Shown: in pieces, positions 7,994-16,127 of the stretch
How positions within the stretch are numbered: position 1 is the stretch's first letter
Layout of the letters: each line of letters begins with the position of its first letter
From: Candidatus Methylobacter oryzae
Lineage (GTDB): Bacteria > Pseudomonadota > Gammaproteobacteria > Methylococcales > Methylomonadaceae
Reading direction: 5' to 3'
DNA length: 48,132 nucleotides
Assembly (NCBI GenBank): GCA_945861405.1
Contig: CAMAUL010000017.1
Coordinates: 1-48,132 of the forward strand
The notes under the pieces: generated by a model
Databases searched by the model: none
What the model was told of the DNA's origin: nothing
Seen by the model: the letters and a program-made list of their open reading frames with translations, nothing else
Made by a program: the position numbers and the translations under genes

Positions 7994-8494
7994 ATGGATC
8001 TGTTGGATTTCGAAGCGCAAGGTTTGTATTTCGAGCAACCGGATGTTGCAGGTGTTAAAGAATTGATAGCGACGGCGGCAGAAAATTATGCGGATGGCGA
8101 TGCCGAGTTATCTTTACTGAAAGCTTATTTTCTCGCGCCCGAGTCGTTGAACGTACTGGTGGCATTAAACCGCTTTTATTATTACCAGCATCGTCTGGAA
8201 GAGGCTCTAACCGCAACCACCAAAGCGCTGGCTGTCATCAGGCCGACGATAGCTTTTCCCGAGGATTGGCAGGATTTGCAAGCCAGCCATATTAACGAGG
8301 CACCGGCTGAGTCATTAACCAAAATCAGGCTGTATTTGTTCACCCTGAAGGCCGTCGGTTTTTTGAATATGCGTTTGGAGAATCTGGATTTGAGCCAGAG
8401 CGTGTTTGAAAAGCTGGTGAGTCTGGACAGCAAGGACAGGATCGGCGCACAGGGATTATTGGAATTGGTGATCAAACGCAAAACAGCCATGTAG
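7994..8494 (+). CDS. nif-cluster TPR-like protein of unknown function
   Basis: A 166-aa acidic, soluble, leucine- and alanine-rich protein with no signal peptide. The pattern of paired helices, for example SLLKAYFLAPESLNVLVALN followed by RFYYYQHRLEEALTATTKAL, suggests one or two tetratricopeptide-like repeats, which usually bind other proteins. It begins immediately after the cysE stop and is followed by a small peptide gene and nifW, so it is very probably co-expressed with nif genes. Its stop codon lies in a palindromic repeat (8491-8547), so the original C-terminus may have been slightly different. A nitrogenase-maturation role is inferred from location only. Confidence 0.75.
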   Translation: MDLLDFEAQGLYFEQPDVAGVKELIATAAENYADGDAELSLLKAYFLAPESLNVLVALNRFYYYQHRLEEALTATTKALAVIRPTIAFPEDWQDLQASHINEAPAESLTKIRLYLFTLKAVGFLNMRLENLDLSQSVFEKLVSLDSKDRIGAQGLLELVIKRKTAM

Positions 8495-8547
8495 GGTACG
8501 CTGTGCGTACCATTAGAATATCGAAAGGTACGCACAGCGTACCCTAC
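8491..8547. repeat. 21-bp perfect inverted repeat over the end of the TPR-like ORF
   Basis: GTAGGGTACGCTGTGCGTACC (one base longer than quoted elsewhere) at 8491-8511 is the exact reverse complement of 8527-8547, with a 15-base loop. The TAG stop of the upstream ORF (8492-8494) is part of the repeat. The hairpin is very stable but no T-run follows. Confidence 0.85.
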
Positions 8548-8626
8548 ACGGTTGTTATATGGGCAAACAGTTGATACGTATGAGTCAACGTAGCGCACAC
8601 GAATTTTTCATTACCGGAGCAAGATC

Positions 8627-8740
8627 ATGTTGAAAAAAGAGTTAACCGATTCATTGATGACCATCATGCCGTTGGTGGCGTTTGTTATTCTGGCGCTTTA
8701 CCTGTTACTTCAGGATGCCTCTTCAGTCGGCCCGCTTTAA
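8627..8740 (+). CDS. 37-aa single-span membrane peptide in the nif operon
   Basis: ATG at 8627 is preceded by CCGGAG and opens 37 codons to TAA at 8740. The peptide starts MLKKELTDSLMTIM, then has a hydrophobic stretch PLVAFVILALYLLL and a short tail QDASSVGPL. The charges predict one transmembrane helix with the N-terminus inside. It lies in the nif operon, 16 bases ahead of the nifW start, on the same strand and with its own ribosome-binding site. I know no family for it. The reading frame, site and packing make it likely to be a real gene. Confidence 0.6.
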   Translation: MLKKELTDSLMTIMPLVAFVILALYLLLQDASSVGPL

Positions 8741-8756
8741 TTACCGGAGAAAACCC

Positions 8757-9074
8757 ATGAGTTTTGAAGAAGAAATGGAAGAGCTGGAATCGGCAGAAGA
8801 CTTCCTGCAATATTTTCAACTTGAATATGAGCCCAGCGTGGTGCATGTCAACCGCTTGCATATTTTGCAGCGTTTTCATGATTACTTACAAAAGGCTGCT
8901 GACGATATGCCGGAAAATGAAATTCCGAAAAGGGCGGTTTACAGCAAGCTATTGCAACGGGCTTATCAGGACTTTGTCGAGTCCAACGCTCAAACCGAAA
9001 AAGTGTTTAAAGTATTTGCAATGGGCGAGTTATCGCAAACGGCGTTTGTTTCGTTAAGCGATATAAAAACATGA
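8757..9074 (+). CDS. nifW: NifW, nitrogenase-stabilizing/protective protein
   Basis: The 105-aa protein starting MSFEEEMEELESAEDFLQYF has the size and acidic N-terminus of NifW. The following region with YEPSVVHVNRLHILQRF and AYQDFVESNAQTEKVFKVF fits the family (a D/E-x-Y-P, LHILKRF-like pattern). NifW binds the MoFe protein and helps its maturation or protects it from oxygen. The ATG at 8757 is preceded by CCGGAGAAAA; a longer in-frame TTG-type start at 8682 would overlap the upstream peptide gene and is rejected. The gene overlaps nifZ by four bases (ATGA). Confidence 0.9.
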   Translation: MSFEEEMEELESAEDFLQYFQLEYEPSVVHVNRLHILQRFHDYLQKAADDMPENEIPKRAVYSKLLQRAYQDFVESNAQTEKVFKVFAMGELSQTAFVSLSDIKT

Positions 9075-9550
9075 AACCCGAGCGCTTCGACGAAGGCCGC
9101 TTTGAATTCGGCGAATCGGTTCGGGTTACCCGGAACATCCGCAATGACGGCACTTACCCCGGCATGGAAGTTGGTACTTTGTTGATTCGGCGGGGCAGTG
9201 TCGGCAATGTCATTGAGGTCGGCACTTTTCTTCAGGATCAGATTATTTTTACCGTGCATTTTCTGGATCAGGGACGGATGGTCGGATGCCGCCTGGAAGA
9301 ATTGATCGGTATTGAGGAGCCCTGGAATCCCAGCCGCTTTGAGTTTAGGGACAAGGTTGTTTGCGCGATCAATCTAAGCCTACAGGGTGAAGTGGTGTTT
9401 CCTATAGGCACGGAAGGCCAGGTTTTTAAAGTGCTTAGAGACAGCGAACAGATTCAATACCATGTCGCTTTCGAGGGCAGAGTCCTGCAAGTGCCTGAGT
9501 TGGCGCTTGCCCCGGCGCATCCAGAGTTATTTAAGGAACCGGAGCTTTGA
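9071..9550 (+). CDS. nifZ: NifZ, nitrogenase MoFe protein maturation factor
   Basis: The 159-aa protein has two NifZ-type repeats. The first is about residues 12-80, with VRVTRNIRNDGTYPGMEVG, LLIRRGSVGNVIEVGTFLQ and GRMVGCRLEELIG. The second, weaker one is about 88-150, with KVVCAINLSLQGEVVFPIG. NifZ is required for formation of the second P-cluster in each MoFe protein. It overlaps nifW by four bases and ends one base before the nifM start, a tight nifW-Z-M operon as in Azotobacter. Confidence 0.93.
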   Translation: MKPERFDEGRFEFGESVRVTRNIRNDGTYPGMEVGTLLIRRGSVGNVIEVGTFLQDQIIFTVHFLDQGRMVGCRLEELIGIEEPWNPSRFEFRDKVVCAINLSLQGEVVFPIGTEGQVFKVLRDSEQIQYHVAFEGRVLQVPELALAPAHPELFKEPEL

Positions 9551-9551
9551 T

Positions 9552-10421
9552 ATGACTGTGATCGAACACCCCGTCCAGTTGGAAACTTATAATTTATTAC
9601 GGGCGGCGTTAAGCTTATTCAAAAAATCGCCCAATGAATTAACTGAAACCGAGTTAAGCCAAGCAAGAACCCAGGCTTTAAATGAGTTCAGGATTGAGAG
9701 CCGAGTGCTGAATACGTCTGAAGCGGCGGCGGTAATCATTACCGAGCAAGAACTGCAACAGGCTTATCAGGAAATTCGTAACCGTTATGATGGCGAGGAT
9801 GCTTTTTTCAGTGACCTGATGAAAAACCAGCTCGACAAAGCCAGCTTGCAAGCGGCTTTGCATCGTCAGTGCAAAGTCAACACGGTGTTGGACTTAGTTG
9901 GCAGCCGTGCGCCTGCTATCAGCGATGTCGATATAGGTATCTACTATCACCTCCATGCCGATCAATTTAATCTCCCTGAACGGCGCGAAGCCTGTCATAT
10001 CTTTATCAGTATTAACCCTGATTATGCGGAAAATACCCATGAAACGGCTTTAGCGCGCGCTCAGGAGCTTGCCGATAAACTGCGTAAAAAACCGCACAAA
10101 TTTGGCGATTTGGCATTAAGGCATTCCGAATGCCCGACCGCTTTGCAAGGCGGCGTTCTAGGCACAGTACCGCGCGGTACGCTTTATCCCGAATTGGATG
10201 TTGTGCTGTTCAACTTAAAGCCGGGTCAAGTCAGCGATGTCGTCAAATCGGAAATCGGCTTTCATGTCTTATTGTGCAAGAGCATACAAAGATCTGAAAC
10301 CTTGTCTCTGGCAAAAGCCACACCGAAAATACGCAAGCTTTTAGAAGAACGCGCCCGTCGCACTTGTCAGCGTGCTTGGGTAGCAGGCTTAGCCAGCGCT
10401 GATTCGGAGGGGAACAGGTAA
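9552..10421 (+). CDS. nifM: NifM, peptidyl-prolyl isomerase for NifH maturation
   Basis: With the ATG at 9552 (GGAGC site at 9541) the protein is 289 aa. The N-terminal half is helical and SurA-like; the C-terminal half is a parvulin/PpiC domain, with [30 protein letters not shown] and the [20 protein letters not shown] signature. NifM is needed to give active Fe protein (NifH). An upstream in-frame start inside nifZ is possible but not needed. The TAA overlaps the clpX ATG by one base. Confidence 0.93.
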   Translation: MTVIEHPVQLETYNLLRAALSLFKKSPNELTETELSQARTQALNEFRIESRVLNTSEAAAVIITEQELQQAYQEIRNRYDGEDAFFSDLMKNQLDKASLQAALHRQCKVNTVLDLVGSRAPAISDVDIGIYYHLHADQFNLPERREACHIFISINPDYAENTHETALARAQELADKLRKKPHKFGDLALRHSECPTALQGGVLGTVPRGTLYPELDVVLFNLKPGQVSDVVKSEIGFHVLLCKSIQRSETLSLAKATPKIRKLLEERARRTCQRAWVAGLASADSEGNR

Positions 10422-11692
10422 TGAGCGATAAAGAAATCAAACATTGTTCTTTTTGCGGCATAGAGCAATCCGCTTCGGTACCGTTGATTGCCGGTAGCGA
10501 AGGCACTATTTGCGGTGCTTGCGTGCAGTTAGCCAACCAAGTCGTCAGCAATTGGAGCCGCAAAAAAGAGCTATCCGAAATGCAGGGCGCATTGCCCATC
10601 CCTGCAAAAATAAAAGAGCATCTCGACCGGTACATTATCGGCCAGCATCTTGCCAAAGAGATATTAGCAGTCGCGGTTTACAACCATTACAAACGCCTCA
10701 AGCACGAAAGCGGCGATGTCGGCTTGGGCGAATTCGACAAGGATGTGGAAATCGGTAAATCCAACATCCTGTTAATAGGCCCGTCCGGTACAGGAAAGAC
10801 GTTGTTAGCCAGCACCCTGGCAAAAGTTGTCGGTGTGCCGTTTGTTATTGCCGATGCGACAACCTTGACGCAAGCAGGTTACGTCGGCGATGATGTGGAA
10901 AACATCCTGGTCAGGTTGCTGGATGTGGCGGAAGGCAATATGACCAATGCCGAATGGGGCATCGTTTACCTGGATGAAATCGACAAAATCGCCCGCAGCC
11001 CAGAACAGCAAACAGGAACCCGCGACGTGTCCGGCGAAGGCGTACAGCAGGCATTATTAAGATTGGTCGAAGGCTCCCACGTTAAAATTCCGGCCAAAGG
11101 CCGCAACAAGGACGGCGAGACCACGATGGACACGCGCAATATCCTGTTTATTGCCGGAGGTTCATTTCCGGGCCTTGAAAAACATGTCGAAAAACGCTTG
11201 GTGCCGGGCAATTCCGCAATCGGCTTTCATGCTGAGGTTAACAATCCTGATAAAAAACCGGCATTGGAAGACATGCTAAATGCAACGCAGCCCAGCGATT
11301 TACGCAAGTTCGGCTTGATCCCCGAGTTTATCGGTCGCTTTCCGGTGTTGGCACCGTTGGAACCGTTGGATGTCGATGCATTGATCCAGGTGTTGACCGA
11401 ACCTAAAAACGCGCTGGTGCGGCAGTATCAGCAGCTGTTTGCTTACGAAGGCGTGGAGTTGAAAATCGAACAGGATGCGCTGGTCGAAATCGCCCAAAAA
11501 GCTATAGAACGTGAAACCGGAGCACGGGGTTTGCGCAGCATCATGGAGCAGATATTGCGAAAAACCATGTTCGATATTCCGTCCGTCGATGACGTTGAGC
11601 AATGCATAGTCGATGCTGATGTGGTGAAGGGGGAAGGCGAAATCAGGTTAGTAAAAAAGGCCGAAACCAAACTCCGGCAGCAGGCTGGGTAA
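10421..11692 (+). CDS. clpX: ClpX-type AAA+ unfoldase linked to nif
   Basis: A 423-aa ATP-dependent unfoldase. The zinc-binding domain has C9, C12, C31 and C34. The AAA+ core has Walker A GPSGTGKT (120-127) and Walker B IVYLDEID (181-188), and the ClpX pore loop GYVGDDVEN (153-161). It is the last gene of the nifW-Z-M run, with a one-base overlap, as in Azotobacter where a second clpX is part of the nif cluster. No clpP is adjacent, so it must use a ClpP encoded elsewhere or act as a chaperone alone. A role in turnover of nitrogenase or cofactor-assembly proteins is inferred from the location. Confidence 0.93.
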   Translation: MSDKEIKHCSFCGIEQSASVPLIAGSEGTICGACVQLANQVVSNWSRKKELSEMQGALPIPAKIKEHLDRYIIGQHLAKEILAVAVYNHYKRLKHESGDVGLGEFDKDVEIGKSNILLIGPSGTGKTLLASTLAKVVGVPFVIADATTLTQAGYVGDDVENILVRLLDVAEGNMTNAEWGIVYLDEIDKIARSPEQQTGTRDVSGEGVQQALLRLVEGSHVKIPAKGRNKDGETTMDTRNILFIAGGSFPGLEKHVEKRLVPGNSAIGFHAEVNNPDKKPALEDMLNATQPSDLRKFGLIPEFIGRFPVLAPLEPLDVDALIQVLTEPKNALVRQYQQLFAYEGVELKIEQDALVEIAQKAIERETGARGLRSIMEQILRKTMFDIPSVDDVEQCIVDADVVKGEGEIRLVKKAETKLRQQAG

Positions 11693-11700
11693 TACCGTTA

Positions 11701-11842
11701 CGCGTTCCCACGCACTGCGTGGGAACGCAGTTTAAGGCGCGCTGCGCCTCGAGTCACACGCAATATCCGAAAACGTACACAGTGCAAATACGGGACGCAG
11801 CGCGTCCCACCTTGGCGTTCCCACGCAGCGCGTGGGAACGAG
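11701..11842. repeat. Palindromic element, copy 2 (clpX-glutaredoxin gap)
   Basis: This has ends GCGTTCCCACGCACTGCGTG and its near reverse complement finishing in GTGGGAACGAG at 11842. The interior contains AAGGCGCGCTGCGCCTCGAG and CGGGACGCAGCGCGTCC. These match the copy at 7028-7168 closely. It separates clpX from the glutaredoxin gene by 173 bp. Confidence 0.85.
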
Positions 11843-11865
11843 AAATAGACCAACAAAAGAACCTT

Positions 11866-12474
11866 ATGAAAACCGAAGAAAAAATCCGCAAGCAACTGGC
11901 AGACCATCCGATCATTATTTATATGAAAGGCGTACCGACTAATCCGCAATGCGGGTTCTCGGCCAAATCAGTCGGCATACTCGATGCGACGCATATTCCC
12001 TACGCGCATGTGAATGTGCTGGAAGCGCCTTTTATCCGCGAAAAGTTGCCGAGCATTTCGCACTGGCCGACTTTCCCCCAACTGTTTGTCAACGCAGAAC
12101 TGGTGGGCGGTTGTGACATCATTGAAGAAATGTCCAACAACGGCAGTTTATTACCCTTGTTAATAAGCGCCGCACCGAAAAAAGCGGAAGCTGAAAAAGA
12201 CGCATTAACCGTCGGGGAAGTCGTGCAACTGGTGCAGCAGGGGTTTGACGATGCCAAAGTGATGGTCGAAGGCGAAGGCTGCGATCTATTGATCACGGTG
12301 GTCAGTCCGCAATTTAGCAATTTAACGATGGTAAAAAAGCAGCAGTTGATCCTGGCAACCTTAAAAGAACCCTTGGCGTCAGGCAAGCTTCACGCAGTCA
12401 GCGTTAAAGCGTATACCCCGGATGAATGGCAGGATCAGCAGAAGAATTCAGGACTGCTGCAAATACAGTCGTAA
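11866..12474 (+). CDS. Monothiol CGFS glutaredoxin fused to a BolA/IbaG-like domain
   Basis: The 202-aa protein begins with a Grx4-type domain (residues 1-105): YMKGVPTNPQCGFSAKSVG with C29 as the CGFS cluster ligand, then HWPTFPQLFVNAELVGGCDI. After an alanine- and lysine-rich linker (about 106-118) comes a BolA-like domain with MVKKQQLILATL and HAVSVKAYTPDEW, closest to the IbaG/YrbA type. The BolA loop position reads EGCDLL, with cysteine where many BolA proteins have histidine. CGFS glutaredoxins and BolA proteins normally form separate [2Fe-2S]-bridged heterodimers; here both are in one chain. The ATG at 11866 is chosen because the upstream in-frame extension is entirely repeat sequence. 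Confidence 0.88.
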   Translation: MKTEEKIRKQLADHPIIIYMKGVPTNPQCGFSAKSVGILDATHIPYAHVNVLEAPFIREKLPSISHWPTFPQLFVNAELVGGCDIIEEMSNNGSLLPLLISAAPKKAEAEKDALTVGEVVQLVQQGFDDAKVMVEGEGCDLLITVVSPQFSNLTMVKKQQLILATLKEPLASGKLHAVSVKAYTPDEWQDQQKNSGLLQIQS

Positions 12475-12518
12475 TAATAACGGGCTGCTTGATCCTCATC
12501 AATTGAATGGTTATAGCG

Positions 12519-12953
12519 ATGATAGAAGAATCAGCGGTAGTGGTAAAAATAGAAAACCATCAAGTCTGGGTAGAAAGTGGATCAAACAGCGCGTGTGGCG
12601 GTTGTTTACAAAAAGCGTCATGTACAACCAATGCGCTCGGCAGCGTTCTTAAGAAAAAATCAGTGCCGGTAGATAACGACATTCAACTGAAAATCGGCGA
12701 TCAAGTCACGGTCGCAATTGATGAAAGTCTGTTACTGCGAGCTTCCCTGTTATTGTATCTGGCACCGTTAATCGCCCTGTTTACCGGTGCAGGCATTGCC
12801 GACTGGTTGGTGGCGGATAATGCCCAATACGCAGATTTATGGATTGCTGCCAGCGCCGTACTGAGTTTTTTAGTTTCGCTGTGGATAATCAATAAAGCGC
12901 AAAGTCTGTTGATACTGAGTTACGCCCGGCCTGTCGTAGTCAGGAAGGTTTAA
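12519..12953 (+). CDS. rseC: RseC/SoxR-reducing-system family membrane protein
   Basis: From the ATG at 12519 the protein is 144 aa. It has an N-terminal beta domain with the family cysteine cluster SACGGCLQKASC and two transmembrane helices (about residues 76-98 and 108-128). RseC is linked to reduction of the SoxR [2Fe-2S] centre together with Rnf-type electron transport, and Rnf is also an electron source for nitrogenase in many diazotrophs, which may explain its place here. An ATG four codons earlier at 12507 is possible; neither start has a strong ribosome-binding site. Confidence 0.88.
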   Translation: MIEESAVVVKIENHQVWVESGSNSACGGCLQKASCTTNALGSVLKKKSVPVDNDIQLKIGDQVTVAIDESLLLRASLLLYLAPLIALFTGAGIADWLVADNAQYADLWIAASAVLSFLVSLWIINKAQSLLILSYARPVVVRKV

Positions 12954-12999
12954 TCCTTCGTGCCGGTATGAATGTTTGGGCTATTAACATCGGTGAGGT

Positions 13000-13515
13000 T
13001 TAGTTTAGCAACGGAGCAATGATTTTCGTTATCTGATCTTTGGAAAACTCCCCCGGATGCCGATCTACGATTTGCCCCTGGCGGTCAACAATAAGGGTAT
13101 AGGGAACCGCATCGATATGGTTGCCCAGTTGCTGAGCCAGGGTGATGCCGTTGTCGCCGCCTAATAAAATCGGGTAATTGATTTTGGTGGCGGCGATAAA
13201 CTTGGCGACCGGTTCTTGGTCTTCTAAAGCTATGCCGATAAATTGCAGGCCTTGAGAAGTATATTGCTGTTGCAAGGCGATAAAATCGGGAATTTCTTTC
13301 AGGCACGGCGGACACCAGGTCGCCCAGAAGTTGATTACCAATACCTTGCCCCGCCATTCGGAAATGTTGTGTTGACGGCCTGACAGGTCGGGCAGGTTGA
13401 ACTCGGGTAAGGCGCTAATGTCGGGTTTTTCAGCAGATGAGAAAAGATGCCGGGCGCTGATGCCAAGACCCAGCGCGATAAGCGCGGCAATAATAATCAG
13501 GCTGGCTTGCTTCAT
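13000..13515 (-). CDS. TlpA/ResA-type thiol-disulfide oxidoreductase
   Basis: The 171-aa protein has an N-terminal signal anchor (ASLIIIAALIALGLGISA) and a thioredoxin-like domain with the active site NFWATWCPPCLKE. The KVLVINFWATWCPPC and later GDNGITLAQQLG segments fit TlpA/ResA proteins, which reduce periplasmic disulfides, often in apocytochrome c or copper-binding partners. It overlaps dsbD by four bases and is last in cutA-dsbD-tlpA, so DsbD is its likely electron donor. Confidence 0.9.
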   Translation of the reverse strand: MKQASLIIIAALIALGLGISARHLFSSAEKPDISALPEFNLPDLSGRQHNISEWRGKVLVINFWATWCPPCLKEIPDFIALQQQYTSQGLQFIGIALEDQEPVAKFIAATKINYPILLGGDNGITLAQQLGNHIDAVPYTLIVDRQGQIVDRHPGEFSKDQITKIIAPLLN

Positions 13516-15719
13516 AATTTTTCGCGTTGCAGCGATGCGATAAATACCTCTGCCTCTTGATAACCGATAACCCGGTGGGCGGTTTTCTCCTGACGATCCA
13601 AACCGAAAAACAAAATGGCTGGCGGGCCGATCAGCTGGTATTTTGCCAGTAGGGCTTTGTCGTCATCTGAATTATTGGTGACATCGGCTTGCAGCAGCAC
13701 ATAGCCCTTGAGCGCCTGTTTAACGCGCGGGTCGGCAAAGGTATAGGTTTCCATTTCCTTGCACGAGATGCACCAGTCGGCGTAAAAATCCAGCATCACC
13801 GGTTGATGGTTGGCGGCGGCCTGATTGATCCGATTTTCCAAGGCGGCTATCGAGGCGACCCGTTCAAAGCTAAGGCCCGGTTCTGCGGCCTGTGCTGTGC
13901 TTAAGCCTAGTCCTTGCAGCGGTTTTAACGGATTGCTGTTACCCAGGCTAAAGCCGATCAGCAATAGCAGGCCGTAAGCCAGCATCATCAAGCCTAGGCC
14001 TTTCCATAATTTCCGCCAGCCGGAGCAGTTTTCGGGCAAGGGGTCGACCGCGCTGAGATAAATGGCCGGAAATATCAGCAGCATCGCCCACAGCATCATG
14101 ATTACGTTGCCCGGCAAAATGCGGCTGAGCATCCACACAGCAACCGCCAGCATGATTACGCCGAACACGGCTTTGGTGGAATTGAGCCAGTTTCCTGCCT
14201 TGGGCAGCAGTTTTCCGGCGGACGCGCCCAGCAGCAGCAATGGTACGCCCATGCCAAGACCTAAGGCAAACAAGGCGCTGCCGCCTAACACCGCATCGCC
14301 GGTCTGGCCGATAAAAATCAGCGCACCGGCCAAGGGCGCTGCGACACAGGGGCCGACGATCAGCGAGGATAGCGACCCCATGATGGCCGCGCCCAACAGC
14401 GAGCCGTCACGGTGTATTTCGCTGGAATTATGCAGTTTGACCTGTAACGATTTGGGCAGTTCCAGATGATAAAAGCCGAACATTGACAAAGACAGCGCCA
14501 CAAAAATGCCGCTGAACAGGCCGATAATCCATGGCTGCTGAAAAGCGGTTTGCAGGTTGCTGCCGAACAACGCGGCCAATATGCCGAACACTGTGTAAGT
14601 CAGCGCCGAGGCGATCACGTAGCTTAAGGACAGCAAAAAAGCCCTTTTGGTGGTAATCCGGTTGCCGTGGCCGACGATAATGCCAGATAAAATCGGGATC
14701 ATCGGGAATATGCACGGGGTCAGCGATAACAATAAGCCGAAGCCGAAAAAGCTGAGCAAGGTTACCGAAAAACTGTCTTTGTGCAGGGATTGCACGATTT
14801 GATCCTGTTCGGAAAGTTGTTCTGGGGCGGCGGCAACAAGTTTCTGCGCCACGGGCAGGGCCAAGTCGATTTTTTTGCTCATCGGCGGATAGCAAACGCC
14901 GCGGTCGGCGCAGCCCTGATATTTCGCCTGCAAGGTAACGGTTTGCGCGGCTTGGTTGGAGCGGTTCAGCGGCAGGTCGAAGCCGAGTTCGTTGTGAAAT
15001 ATTTCAACCTGACCGAAGGCTTCGTCCTGCTTGGGCGCGCCTCGGGGGATGTCGTAATTGCCCAACGTTACGCCGTCGGCATTAACCAGTTCAAGCTGGA
15101 CTTTCTCCCGGTACAGGTAATAACCTTCCGCAATCTGCCAGTTGACATGCACGGTATGATCATCCTTGACCGAGGCGAAAAAACCGAAAGCCTGATCCGG
15201 CTGCAGCAGTTCGTCTTCAAACAAGTTAAGTTTTAAATTCTGATTACCTTTTAGCAGTTGCTTGATCGGGTCGGCTGCGGCGACAGGCGTCGGCAGATCC
15301 AGATCAAACGTGGTTTTTTGCGGTGGATAGCAAATGCCCCGGTCGGCACAGCCCTGATACTGCACCAGCAGTTGCAGGGACGATGTGCCATTTTCGACAG
15401 TCAAGGCAACTGGTACGATCAGGGTGTTGCGGTAAATAACCACATCGCCGAAGTTTTCGTCATGGTGGGTTTGCCCGGACGGGAAGGCGGGATCGCCCAA
15501 GCGGATTGGCCCGGTTTTGGATTCGAAACGCATTTTATTGCGGTAAAGATAATAACCTTCGGCGATGTCCCAGGAGATTTCAATCCGGTCGGCGGCAATC
15601 ACTTTGGCAGAAACCTTGAAGGCCTGATCGGGCGGCAGGATTTCGTCAGCGCCTAGCGCAAAGGCTGTTGAATTAATCAGCGGCAGCAGGCAGAGAAGAA
15701 CTATTTTAAAGAATGGCAT
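13512..15719 (-). CDS. dsbD: DsbD, thiol:disulfide interchange protein with two alpha domains
   Basis: The protein moves electrons from cytoplasmic thioredoxin to periplasmic thiol proteins. After a signal peptide there are two tandem alpha domains (about residues 30-145 and 175-290), each ending with a cysteine pair, CADRGICYPP and CADRGVCYPP. The membrane domain follows (about 325-590), with SLTPCIFPMIPILSG and VGPCVAAPLAGAL. The C-terminal thioredoxin-like gamma domain has FYADWCISCKEME. Usual DsbD proteins have one alpha domain and about 565-600 aa; here there are 735. The ATG at 15719 is preferred over a TTG at 15731, giving a typical signal peptide; it overlaps cutA by 19 bases. Confidence 0.93.
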   Translation of the reverse strand: MPFFKIVLLCLLPLINSTAFALGADEILPPDQAFKVSAKVIAADRIEISWDIAEGYYLYRNKMRFESKTGPIRLGDPAFPSGQTHHDENFGDVVIYRNTLIVPVALTVENGTSSLQLLVQYQGCADRGICYPPQKTTFDLDLPTPVAAADPIKQLLKGNQNLKLNLFEDELLQPDQAFGFFASVKDDHTVHVNWQIAEGYYLYREKVQLELVNADGVTLGNYDIPRGAPKQDEAFGQVEIFHNELGFDLPLNRSNQAAQTVTLQAKYQGCADRGVCYPPMSKKIDLALPVAQKLVAAAPEQLSEQDQIVQSLHKDSFSVTLLSFFGFGLLLSLTPCIFPMIPILSGIIVGHGNRITTKRAFLLSLSYVIASALTYTVFGILAALFGSNLQTAFQQPWIIGLFSGIFVALSLSMFGFYHLELPKSLQVKLHNSSEIHRDGSLLGAAIMGSLSSLIVGPCVAAPLAGALIFIGQTGDAVLGGSALFALGLGMGVPLLLLGASAGKLLPKAGNWLNSTKAVFGVIMLAVAVWMLSRILPGNVIMMLWAMLLIFPAIYLSAVDPLPENCSGWRKLWKGLGLMMLAYGLLLLIGFSLGNSNPLKPLQGLGLSTAQAAEPGLSFERVASIAALENRINQAAANHQPVMLDFYADWCISCKEMETYTFADPRVKQALKGYVLLQADVTNNSDDDKALLAKYQLIGPPAILFFGLDRQEKTAHRVIGYQEAEVFIASLQREKL

Positions 15720-16039
15720 GAATCTATCCAATGCAGGTATTCGGGTAAGCCGCGCTCAACGGGCACGGCAATTATTTCAGGCAGTTCGTAAGGGTGATGC
15801 TCGTGTATAGTCGTTTCAATCGCCTGATAATGGTCTTTATTCGCCTTAATCAGCAGCAGATGTTCCTCGGCGGATTCAATCTGCCCCTGCCACCTGTAAA
15901 CAGAGGTGATGCTGGGCAAAATATTCACACAAGCGGCGTTATTGCCTGCAATCAGCAGCCGGGCCAGTTTTTCTGCCGTGTCTTTATCAGGGCAAGTGCA
16001 GAAGATTATTAGATGGTTAGCGGGCATGTTACAGGTCAT
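15701..16039 (-). CDS. cutA: CutA, divalent-cation tolerance protein
   Basis: The 112-aa protein has the CutA1 signatures: an N-terminal beta strand with IIFCTCPDKDTAEKLARLL, then NAACVNILPSITSVYRWQG and the C-terminal HPYELPEIIAVPV. CutA1 is a trimer with a ferredoxin-like fold connected with copper tolerance. In proteobacteria it is often adjacent to dsbD, as here, where the 3' end overlaps the dsbD start. The ATG at 16039 gives the usual length. Confidence 0.93.
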   Translation of the reverse strand: MTCNMPANHLIIFCTCPDKDTAEKLARLLIAGNNAACVNILPSITSVYRWQGQIESAEEHLLLIKANKDHYQAIETTIHEHHPYELPEIIAVPVERGLPEYLHWIDSCHSLK

Positions 16040-16127
16040 AAAAACGGGCGTGTCGGATATTATCCTAGAAATTAAGCCAGATTGCCCTTATATTGTATCG
16101 ACGATGACTACAACATGAGTATTTTAG

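Noticed and set aside
8682-8756. Longer nifW start at 8682
   Set aside because: It would overlap the 37-aa peptide gene, add 25 non-family residues and ignore the CCGGAGAAAA site just ahead of the ATG at 8757.
11719-11865. N-terminal extension of the glutaredoxin-BolA gene
   Set aside because: The frame is open but encodes only the palindromic repeat; the family start and normal Grx4 length fit the ATG at 11866.
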